NCBI GenBank assembly: GCA_001603615.1
Contig: LUZL01000105.1
Span: 1 to 5,046 of the forward strand
DNA: 5,046 nt
Reading direction: 5' to 3'
From: Bacteroidales bacterium Bact_20
GTDB taxonomy: Bacteria; Bacteroidota; Bacteroidia; Bacteroidales; DTU049
In this document: one piece after another, positions 1-4,710 of the stretch
Layout: every line of letters starts with the position of its first letter
How positions within the stretch are numbered: position 1 is the first letter of the stretch
The notes under the pieces: model-generated
What the model was told of the DNA's origin: nothing
What the model saw: only the letters and a program-made list of their open reading frames with translations
The model's database searches: none
Translations under genes and position numbers: made by a program

Positions 1-66
1 ATTTTAATGTATGTTTTTTTTAAATTATACTAAGCATTTTTTCAATAAATAACATATATTCATTTA

Positions 67-97
67 TTTGTACTAATGAATTATTTTTATAATTTTG
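67..97 (+). promoter_or_regulatory. Bacteroidota-type promoter for the FKBP lipoprotein gene
   Basis: TTTG at 67-70 is followed by exactly 19 nt and then TAATTTTG at 90-97. This fits the -33 TTTG / -7 TAnnTTTG pattern used by the primary sigma factor of Bacteroidota. The -7 box ends 15 nt before the ATG at 113, so the leader would be short and A-rich, with no Shine-Dalgarno. This is the best-formed promoter in the window. The start site itself is inferred. Confidence 0.75.
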
Positions 98-112
98 AAA
101 AAAAATATTTAA

Positions 113-661
113 ATGAAATTTGCTAAAATTTTTATAGTATCATTATTAATTATATTGTATTTACCGAGTTGTGAATTTAAGAGAGAGGATAAAAATAAAT
201 TATCACAAAATAATATAGAAGTTGATCAATTAGAAGAACATTTATTAGAAGCTAATAAATTGTACCTAAAGCAAGAACAGAGAGATATAGACACATACAT
301 TCAACGAAAAGGCTGGCAAATGGATACTACGCCCAGAGGAGTATACTATATGATTTATAAAAAAGGTAATGGAGCTTTACCAGAGCGAGGAGATATCGTC
401 AGATTTGCATTCAAAACAATGCTTATCAATGATCAGGTATGCTATGATTCTGACAAATCTGGACCTAAAGAAGTAGAGCTAGGTAAGGCTGAAATAGAAA
501 GTGGATTAGAAGAAATATTATATTATCTGCCAGAGGGCACACAAGCATATGCTATCATTCCATCTTTTTTGGCCTTTGGCTGGTTAGGAGATGCAGAGAG
601 TATTCCTACTAGAGCTGTGCTCATTTATGACCTACATATTCTGAAAGTTGTCAAGAGATAA
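113..661 (+). CDS. FKBP-fold lipoprotein (peptidyl-prolyl isomerase-like)
   Basis: The 182-residue product starts with a lipoprotein signal: a hydrophobic stretch at residues 6-16 and lipobox LPSC at 17-20, so Cys20 should be lipidated and the protein envelope-anchored. A charged helix-prone linker (about 21-65) leads to an FKBP-type domain (about 68-181). Its landmarks are G76-V-Y-Y, G93-D-I-V, Y111-D-S, the E133-E-I-L helix, I149-P-S, A154-F-G and the closing I164-P...L170-I-Y-D-L strand. The family catalyses proline cis-trans isomerisation or acts as a periplasmic folding factor; Bacteroidota have many lipoproteins of this kind, including GldI of gliding motility. Several usual active-site aromatics look replaced: the Tyr26 equivalent is Phe100, the Trp59 equivalent seems to be Leu132, and Tyr82 is Phe155. 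Enzymatic activity may therefore be weak. A GldI role cannot be assigned from sequence. It is a single gene with its own promoter, convergent with the next gene 5 bp away. Confidence 0.85.
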   Translation: MKFAKIFIVSLLIILYLPSCEFKREDKNKLSQNNIEVDQLEEHLLEANKLYLKQEQRDIDTYIQRKGWQMDTTPRGVYYMIYKKGNGALPERGDIVRFAFKTMLINDQVCYDSDKSGPKEVELGKAEIESGLEEILYYLPEGTQAYAIIPSFLAFGWLGDAESIPTRAVLIYDLHILKVVKR

Positions 662-666
662 AAAAA

Positions 667-1302
667 TCAAAACTCTTCATATGGCACAGGTAAAGTATAT
701 CTAGAATTGTAGCGTAAAAGAAAACTGTATATTATTTTATTCTTGTTTTTAGCACGTAAAAGTTCATTATATAATTCTTCATCTTTTTCTTTTAAAAATT
801 TTAAAAAATTATTATAATTAAAATAAAATCGTTTGCCTGTTTGCAGCTCTATTAGATATTCTACATTAACCTTTCTACGCTCCTGCATAGGATATGATAT
901 CCAGTAATTATAATAATAAAAATCATTAAATGAATCATAATATGTGATTTCTATATCATAAAAGTGTACTAATGGACCTACGATAGTAGCATGGTAAAAA
1001 CTATTTTCGTAAGCTTGCTTAATATATACTGCATTATCCACTACAACAGCAAATAAAGTATCTAAACGGCAATAATTATTTTTATTTAGAGAGCTGTCAT
1101 TACAAGGTATTTCTACCTGGTACAATGAACCTTTATTATCTACTAAAACTCTAAAATCAGTATAATTAGGTTTATTATAATATAGTGATTGAGGAGTTAA
1201 ATATATACCATCATTAAATAAGTACTTTCTTGTAACAATTTCATTTTGAGAAAATACTGATGAAAAAATAAATAGTAGTAAAAAACAATAATTAAATTTC
1301 AT
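667..1302 (-). CDS. Exported Tyr/Asn-rich protein of unknown function
   Basis: I do not recognise a named family. The 211-residue product begins with a signal peptide: Lys2, a hydrophobic core at 7-17, and a plausible cleavage at S18|Q19, the SQ type frequent in Bacteroidota. There is no usable lipobox, since Cys6 is too early. The mature part is strikingly aromatic (27 Tyr in 211 by my count) and holds only two Cys, C67 and C78, which could form a disulfide. An N-terminal D31-G-I-Y-L-T...N43-K-P pattern and a later strand-rich stretch ending V-D-N-A-V-Y-I-K resemble the 'DGIY...NNxP' secreted proteins of Bacteroidota, but that is a memory-based impression. The C-terminus is helical and Lys/Glu-rich. 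Its ATG lies inside the stop of the upstream thioesterase gene (ATGA), which suggests translational coupling. It ends 5 bp from the convergent FKBP gene, with no clear terminator between. Confidence 0.72.
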   Translation of the reverse strand: MKFNYCFLLLFIFSSVFSQNEIVTRKYLFNDGIYLTPQSLYYNKPNYTDFRVLVDNKGSLYQVEIPCNDSSLNKNNYCRLDTLFAVVVDNAVYIKQAYENSFYHATIVGPLVHFYDIEITYYDSFNDFYYYNYWISYPMQERRKVNVEYLIELQTGKRFYFNYNNFLKFLKEKDEELYNELLRAKNKNKIIYSFLLRYNSRYTLPVPYEEF

Positions 1303-1694
1303 CTATTTTCATATTGTTGATCTAATTTTTGCAAAAAAGTAGGTTTATGAATAATAAATCTTTTGTATATACCATCAGCTATGATGTCTATAGAATCATA
1401 TGCTTTCACTTCAAAAGTTAAAATATTCCCCTCAATTTTTATAAGCTTTGCAATACTTCTAACAGTATCACCTATCTTAGTAGCTTTCAAATGTTTCACA
1501 TTTATTTCTATCCCTACAGTACAATATTCATTATCTAACAAAGGATCTACACAGTCCATACAAGTTTTTTCCATAAAAGCAACTAATGCTGGAGTAGAAA
1601 AAACATCAACTAGTCCAGATCCATATTGTACTGCTGAATCTTCTTGAGTTACAAATTTTTCAGCCTCATAACTTAAACCAATTTCTAATTCCAT
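1299..1694 (-). CDS. FlK-like hot-dog fold acyl-CoA thioesterase
   Basis: The 131-residue protein is a full-length single hot-dog domain of the fluoroacetyl-CoA thioesterase (FlK)-like group, which hydrolyses acyl-CoA thioesters in the cytoplasm. The signature is visible as V31-F-S-T-P-A-L-V-A-F-M-E42, T59-V-G-I-E-I-N-V-K-H68, then G75-D-T-V and the closing D107-G-I-Y-K-R112. Streptomyces cattleya FlK uses Thr42, Glu50 and His76. Here Thr34, Glu42 and His68 have identical spacing (8 and 26 residues), so catalysis is likely. The physiological substrate is unknown: most homologues outside fluoroacetate producers are generic, and fluoroacetate resistance should not be assumed. The gene starts 24 bp after tRNA-Arg on the same strand and overlaps the next gene by 4 bp. 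Its only promoter candidate is a degenerate -7 box (AAATTTTG, 1706-1699), so it may be read from the tRNA promoter. Confidence 0.86.
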   Translation of the reverse strand: MELEIGLSYEAEKFVTQEDSAVQYGSGLVDVFSTPALVAFMEKTCMDCVDPLLDNEYCTVGIEINVKHLKATKIGDTVRSIAKLIKIEGNILTFEVKAYDSIDIIADGIYKRFIIHKPTFLQKLDQQYENR

Positions 1695-1718
1695 AATTCA
1701 AAATTTTTATTAAATCTG

Positions 1719-1792
1719 TGACTCCGGAGGGACTCAAACCCACAACCCTCTGATCCGAAGTCAGATGCTCTATTCAGTTGAGCTACGGAGCC
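1719..1792 (-). tRNA. tRNA-Arg (anticodon UCG)
   Basis: This is a 74-nt cloverleaf read on the minus strand. The 7-bp acceptor stem GGCTCCG/CGGAGTC has a G2-U71 wobble, the D stem is GCTC/GAGC, and the anticodon stem TCTGA/TCAGA encloses loop CTTCGGA, giving anticodon UCG for CGN arginine codons. The variable loop is GGGTT, the T loop TTTGAGT and the discriminator A73 (1719). CCA is not encoded. Position 19 is A and 56 is U where nearly all tRNAs have G19-C56. Positions 15-48 are A-U in place of the G-C of E. coli tRNA-Arg. The T stem GTGGG/CCCTC has a U50-U64 mismatch. The identity call is firm; the unusual tertiary positions are discussed in the findings. Confidence 0.95.
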
Positions 1793-1800
1793 TATTATTA

Positions 1801-1808
1801 CAAAATTA
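1801..1808 (-). promoter_or_regulatory. -7 box (TAATTTTG) for tRNA-Arg
   Basis: On the minus strand 1808-1801 reads TAATTTTG, a full match to the Bacteroidota -7 consensus TAnnTTTG, and its last base lies 8 nt before the mature tRNA 5' end. I do not see a TTTG -33 element at the expected distance. It may also serve the thioesterase and exported-protein genes downstream. Confidence 0.6.
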
Positions 1809-1862
1809 TATATTTTTTCTGTAAATATCCATTTTTAAATTATATAAAAATAATTCTATTTT

Positions 1863-2402
1863 TTATTTTATTGCTAAATGAAAAACCTCTTTATTTAATT
1901 CATTTCTCAACAAATCTAATGATTTTTTAATAGCTGGATAATCTTTTTGTAGATACAATTCAAAAATTTTAATAGCAAATTCTGAATATGTATCATGAGC
2001 TTCATTATAAGCTTGATTAATTATTTGTATCATTTCTTCTTTAGCAGAAACAACTGATAACCATGCTTTTCTACTCACGTAAATTTGCTGGCTCATATTA
2101 TATTCATATTCTTGTCTCAGTACATCCAGCATATATTGATGTAGGCTAGATACATTGTCAATGTTTTCTTTAGACATTTTAGTCAATAACTGCTCTGGAG
2201 CCATTCTTTCTAAAAACAAAGCTAATCTCTCGTAAGCTTGTATTTTTAATGGTAAAAAATTATTTTTAATGTCTTCATTTCTTAATAAACGTATCTCATT
2301 TATGTGTCTTTCATTCATAGATTTCAAAACAAATAAAGCAGTTATGAAAACTATCAAAGCTGGTATGAGAACTAAAAAAACGGTTATTATCCCTTGATTC
2401 AT
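1863..2402 (-). CDS. Conserved Bacteroidota single-pass membrane protein
   Basis: The 179-residue protein has one N-terminal transmembrane helix (about residues 4-27, Ile/Val/Leu/Phe-rich, no lipobox), a short charged linker, and a helical soluble domain. The segment from L51-P-L-K-I-Q-A-Y-E-R-L through F-L-E-R-M-A-P-E, then the later Q-Q-I-Y-V-S, A-W and A-K-E-E-M, is one I recognise from small Bacteroidota proteins of unknown function (I believe grouped as DUF7935, but I am not certain of the number). The function is unknown; no catalytic motif is visible and it looks like a helical scaffold or coiled-coil module. The short N-terminus and following positive residues (Lys27, Arg32, His33) suggest a cytoplasmic soluble domain. 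It lies 68 bp downstream of folP and has its own -7 box only 8 nt before the ATG. It seems to be a separate transcription unit. Confidence 0.82.
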   Translation of the reverse strand: MNQGIITVFLVLIPALIVFITALFVLKSMNERHINEIRLLRNEDIKNNFLPLKIQAYERLALFLERMAPEQLLTKMSKENIDNVSSLHQYMLDVLRQEYEYNMSQQIYVSRKAWLSVVSAKEEMIQIINQAYNEAHDTYSEFAIKIFELYLQKDYPAIKKSLDLLRNELNKEVFHLAIK

Positions 2403-2410
2403 TTTTTTTA

Positions 2411-2418
2411 CAAAATTA
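2411..2418 (-). promoter_or_regulatory. -7 box (TAATTTTG) very close to the start of the membrane-protein gene
   Basis: On the minus strand 2418-2411 reads TAATTTTG, matching TAnnTTTG. Only 8 nt (2410-2403) separate it from the ATG, so a start site a few bases past the box would leave almost no 5' leader. No clear TTTG -33 element is present at 19-21 nt. The same ten-base string TAATTTTGTA occurs before tRNA-Arg and before folP. Confidence 0.55.
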
Positions 2419-2470
2419 CAAAAAAATTATTATCTCTTTCTGTGAATAGAAATATGAAAATAATAAGAAT

Positions 2471-3310
2471 TTATTGATTGGACTTTATTAATTTATATAG
2501 TTGAATAATATAATTAGCTTCTTTGACATCGTGCACTCTTAATATATCGGCATTATTTAATAAAGCTTGCAGATTGAGAGCAGACGTAGGACATAGAGCA
2601 TCCTCTGGAGATATGTTTAATGCTTTATAAATCATACTTTTCCTAGACAAACCAACCAAAATAGGTTTCTCATGAATAGTAAAATCTTTTAAATGATTTA
2701 AAATTTGGTAATTATGCTCTATAGTTTTACCAAAACCAAATCCAGGATCTATTATAATATCATTAATACCAGCATCATGCAAAACATGTAATCTCTCAGA
2801 AAAGAAATAATTTATCTCCATTATCACATTTTCATAATGAGGATTTATTTGCATAGTAGATGGAGTCCCCTGCATGTGCATTGCCACATATGGAATATGA
2901 GCATTAGCGACTATAGTTATAATTTCTGGATCCATTAGCCCACTAGAAATATCATTTATTATATCCGCACCTTCATTTATAGCATACTTAGCAGTTTTAG
3001 CATGATAAGTATCAATAGAAATAATAATATTGGGGAAATTTTTTCTAATAAACGGTAAAATTTTAGAAAGCCTATCTATTTCCCCTTCAGCAGTTAATGG
3101 TGTAGCTTGAGGACGAGTAGATTCGGCACCTATATCTATGATAGCAGCACCATCATTAATCATAGATTGTACTTTATTTATAGCTTGATCTATTGATTTA
3201 ACTCTACTATTAGCATAATATGAATCGGGAGTATAATTTATTATTCCCATTATGGCAGGTAGCTCTATATCTACTAGCTTATTTCTAAAATTAAATCTAA
3301 TATTTTTCAT
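2471..3310 (-). CDS. folP: Dihydropteroate synthase
   Basis: FolP condenses 4-aminobenzoate with 6-hydroxymethyl-7,8-dihydropterin diphosphate to give dihydropteroate in cytoplasmic folate synthesis, and is the target of sulfonamides. The 279 residues are full length for this TIM-barrel family. Family motifs run in order: M21-G-I-I-N25-Y-T-P-D-S; D59-I-G-A-E-S-T65-R66-P (pABA loop); S98-I-D100-T; N119-D-I-S-S-G; A143-M-H-M; D188-P-G-F-G-F-G-K; G220-L-S-R-K224-S; and R258-V-H260-D-V. By my alignment the E. coli ligand residues N22, T62, R63, D96, N115, D185, K221, R255 and H257 all have equivalents, so the enzyme should work. Two small differences are Tyr26 where Val is usual after the first Asn, and Gln68 in the STRPG position. 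The ATG at 3310 sits 18 nt after a -7 box. It is divergent from tmk across 43 bp. Confidence 0.98.
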   Translation of the reverse strand: MKNIRFNFRNKLVDIELPAIMGIINYTPDSYYANSRVKSIDQAINKVQSMINDGAAIIDIGAESTRPQATPLTAEGEIDRLSKILPFIRKNFPNIIISIDTYHAKTAKYAINEGADIINDISSGLMDPEIITIVANAHIPYVAMHMQGTPSTMQINPHYENVIMEINYFFSERLHVLHDAGINDIIIDPGFGFGKTIEHNYQILNHLKDFTIHEKPILVGLSRKSMIYKALNISPEDALCPTSALNLQALLNNADILRVHDVKEANYIIQLYKLIKSNQ

Positions 3311-3320
3311 TTTTATTTTT

Positions 3321-3336
3321 TAATTTTACAAAATTA
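3321..3336. promoter_or_regulatory. Symmetric divergent promoter element between folP and tmk
   Basis: Positions 3321-3336 form a 7-bp inverted repeat, TAATTTT and AAAATTA around the central AC. Read on the minus strand, 3336-3329 is TAATTTTG, a full -7 consensus for folP, 18 nt before its ATG. Read on the plus strand, 3321-3328 is TAATTTTA, one base off the consensus, 25 nt before the tmk ATG. The two -7 boxes face each other and nearly touch, in a 43-bp intergenic region with no room for separate promoters. The plus-strand box is weaker and inferred. Confidence 0.5.
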
Positions 3337-3353
3337 GAAAATAAAAATATGTC

Positions 3354-4022
3354 ATGCGTAATGGTAAATTTATAGTTATAGAAGGATTAGATGGATGCGG
3401 CAAATCCACTCAAATAGATTTATTAACAACTGCCCTTAAAAATAAAGGAATAAATACTCTAACTATCCACTTCCCTCGCCGTAGTGATAAAGAATCTCCA
3501 TTATGGGGTGATATGATTAAGAAATTTCTAGATGGATATTATGGTAGTATAGATACTGTGCACCCTGAGCTAGTAGCACTTCTCTTTGCAGGAGATAGAT
3601 TTAATGCAGCAAATGAAATAAATAAAAATTTAGCAATGGGCAACTGGATACTTTGCGATAGATATGTTTTGTCAAACATTGCATACCAGGGTGCTAAATT
3701 ACCTTATGAAAACTGGAGCCTATTCGCTAATTGGATTCTAAAAGCAGAATATGAATATTTTAAAATTCCTAAACCAGACTTGCAAATCATATTAACTATG
3801 CCCTTCCATTTCATAGAAAATAATTTAAAAATTAGAAAACAAAATTTGGAAGAAGATATACATGAGCAATCATTATCTTTTATGAAAAATGTAGAAAAAA
3901 TGTATGATTGGATAAAAGAAAATATTAAAGATGACATAAAATTACTAAATTATAAAGATGTTAAAAACATAAAAAATATTCACGAAGAGATTATGGAGAT
4001 AATAAATAATTATTATTTTTAG
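3354..4022 (+). CDS. tmk: Thymidylate (dTMP) kinase
   Basis: This enzyme phosphorylates dTMP to dTDP with ATP in the cytoplasm, an essential step to dTTP. The 222 residues carry the expected order: Walker A E10-G-L-D-G-C-G-K17-S-T; F40-P-R-R after the second strand; L77-F-A-G-D81-R82; the D102-R-Y104 motif with S107-N-I-A-Y-Q-G; P139-K-P-D-L-Q; and a LID segment (about 155-171) with K159, R161, K162 and D168-I-H-E171, matching the DxxE that follows the LID in this family. The P-loop lacks the Arg of the human-type enzyme and the LID is basic, so it resembles the bacterial E. coli-type class. The strand before the LID ends L147-T-M-P where Asp is usual at 148. Alternatives such as another deoxynucleoside-monophosphate kinase are less likely. 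The start is ATG 3354; an ATG at 3349 is out of frame and soon stops. Confidence 0.92.
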   Translation: MRNGKFIVIEGLDGCGKSTQIDLLTTALKNKGINTLTIHFPRRSDKESPLWGDMIKKFLDGYYGSIDTVHPELVALLFAGDRFNAANEINKNLAMGNWILCDRYVLSNIAYQGAKLPYENWSLFANWILKAEYEYFKIPKPDLQIILTMPFHFIENNLKIRKQNLEEDIHEQSLSFMKNVEKMYDWIKENIKDDIKLLNYKDVKNIKNIHEEIMEIINNYYF

Positions 4023-4099
4023 TTAAAAACACTATAATTACATAAACATATCTATAACATCACTTAATATTAAATCAATTTTAAATAAAAAAATACAAT

Positions 4100-4157
4100 T
4101 TTTGCAAAATTATTTTTTAATTTAAAAAATAATTAGTACTTTTGCAAAAATTATTTT
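4100..4157 (+). repeat. Tandem imperfect repeat in the tRNA-Glu promoter region
   Basis: TTTTGCAAAATTATTTT at 4100-4116 recurs as the same string with one extra A at 4140-4157, offset by 40 bp. Each copy contains the palindrome TTTTGCAAAA. The second copy overlaps the -7 box and ends directly before the first base of tRNA-Glu. The first copy is not preceded by a correctly spaced TA, so it is not a full second promoter. Confidence 0.55.
4114..4144 (+). promoter_or_regulatory. Promoter for tRNA-Glu and rpsT
   Basis: TACTTTTG at 4137-4144 matches TAnnTTTG, and TTTT at 4114-4117 lies exactly 19 nt upstream in the -33 position (one mismatch from TTTG). The box ends 13 nt before the mature tRNA. 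The CA following the -7 box (TTTTGCA) is common in strong Bacteroidota promoters for translation genes. The rest of the 135-bp interval after tmk shows no gene and no clear tmk terminator. Confidence 0.68.
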
Positions 4158-4232
4158 GGCCCATTCGTCTAGACGGCCTAGGACGCCAGGTTTTCATCCT
4201 GGAAATCGGGGGTTCGAATCCCCCATGGGTCA
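4158..4232 (+). tRNA. tRNA-Glu (anticodon UUC)
   Basis: This is a 75-nt cloverleaf. The acceptor stem GGCCCAT/ATGGGTC has one G2-U71 wobble, the D arm is GTC/GAC enclosing a loop with GG, the anticodon stem CCAGG/CCTGG encloses TTTTCAT (anticodon UUC), and the T arm is five G-C pairs with the canonical loop TTCGAAT. The discriminator is A4232 and CCA is not encoded. It lies 24 bp upstream of rpsT and very likely shares its transcript, so rpsT mRNA would be released by tRNA processing. Confidence 0.97.
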
Positions 4233-4256
4233 CTAATTATAAAAATTAAAAAAATT

Positions 4257-4526
4257 ATGGCACATCATAAATCAGCTAAAAAACGCATCAGATCTAATGA
4301 GAAGAAAAGACTTTATAATAGATATTACAAAAAGACTATGCGTACAATGATAAAGAAGATTTTAGCTACTACAGATCCTAATGAAGCTAGTCAGATGCTA
4401 CCTTCATTTTATTCTATGGTGGATAAAAATGTGAAAAGGGGAATAATACATAAAAATAAAGGTGCTAATTTAAAGCATAAAATTACTAAAGAATTAAATA
4501 AAAGGAAAAATTTAACAACAGCATAA
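4257..4526 (+). CDS. rpsT: 30S ribosomal protein S20
   Basis: S20 binds 16S rRNA and helps assemble the small subunit. The 89-residue product is the usual size and highly basic. It opens with M1-A-H-H-K-S-A-K-K-R-I-R, the hallmark of the family, followed by N-R-Y-Y-K-K-T and the C-terminal I-I-H-K-N-K-G-A-N-L-K-H-K helix characteristic of S20. The ATG at 4257 is the only sensible start; its leader is A/T-only with no Shine-Dalgarno. The gene follows tRNA-Glu by 24 bp with no promoter between, and is closed by an AT-rich hairpin terminator 25 bp after its stop. In other bacteria S20 is autoregulated at translation; no such element can be seen here. Confidence 0.98.
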   Translation: MAHHKSAKKRIRSNEKKRLYNRYYKKTMRTMIKKILATTDPNEASQMLPSFYSMVDKNVKRGIIHKNKGANLKHKITKELNKRKNLTTA

Positions 4527-4550
4527 TTAAGTATTAAAAGTTTACTTAAT
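4526..4550 (+). other. Small hairpin after the rpsT stop
   Basis: ATTAAGTA (4526-4533) and TACTTAAT (4543-4550) form an 8-bp stem with a 9-nt loop, starting on the last base of the rpsT stop codon. It is followed by an A-run rather than a T-run, so it is not itself a terminator for rpsT. It stands directly against the larger terminator hairpin and may protect the mRNA 3' end. This role is inferred. Confidence 0.45.
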
Positions 4551-4591
4551 AAAAAAAATACATTATAAGCATTTATAATGTATTTTTTTTT
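4551..4591 (+). terminator. Rho-independent terminator of the tRNA-Glu/rpsT unit
   Basis: A perfect 18-bp inverted repeat (left arm 4551-4568, loop GCAT 4569-4572, right arm 4573-4590) starts with eight A and ends with nine T. In RNA, the inner ten pairs form the hairpin and the U-run gives the tail. Only one stem pair is G-C, so strength comes from length. The A8/T8 flanks make it symmetric and potentially active on both strands, which would also limit transcription arriving from the IS side. Confidence 0.78.
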
Positions 4592-4710
4592 GTAGTTGTT
4601 TATTAAACTAATAAATAAGAGGGAGACAGGGAGAATTTTATTAATTTTCTGTTTAATATGTTCAAGTTTATATAAAATATTTATATATATTTGTAAAAAT
4701 ATTTCATATT
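4592..4710. other. Intergenic DNA between rpsT terminator and transposase; probable IS left boundary
   Basis: No gene is visible. A purine-rich, G-rich block at 4618-4634 (GAGGGAGACAGGGAGAA) stands out from the AT-rich background. The left end and terminal inverted repeat of the insertion sequence should lie somewhere here, but its right end is outside the window, so the boundary cannot be fixed. TATATTTG at 4686-4693 matches the -7 consensus, 17 nt before the transposase ATG, without a clear -33 element. Confidence 0.4.

Noticed and set aside
1..112. A gene or RNA in the left-hand AT-rich stretch
   Set aside because: No open frame of useful length or structured RNA is visible; the only supported content is the promoter at 67-97.
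1363..1647. 94-codon plus-strand frame opposite the thioesterase gene
   Set aside because: It is an antisense shadow of a well-supported gene with an intact catalytic triad; its translation has no recognisable motif and no promoter.
1299..1694. Fluoroacetate resistance as the function of the thioesterase
   Set aside because: The FlK triad alone is shared by many generic thioesterases, and nothing nearby relates to fluorometabolites.
1838..1855. AT-only inverted repeat (AATTAT/ATAATT) between the membrane-protein gene and tRNA-Arg, as a terminator
   Set aside because: The stem has six A-T pairs only and lacks a strong T-run on the minus strand; such repeats are expected by chance in DNA this AT-rich.
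3349..3351. ATG 5 bp upstream of the tmk start, as an alternative start
   Set aside because: It is out of frame with the P-loop and meets a stop after eight codons.
3704..3937. 77-codon minus-strand frame inside tmk
   Set aside because: Antisense shadow of the thymidylate kinase gene; no motif, no promoter, low-complexity translation.
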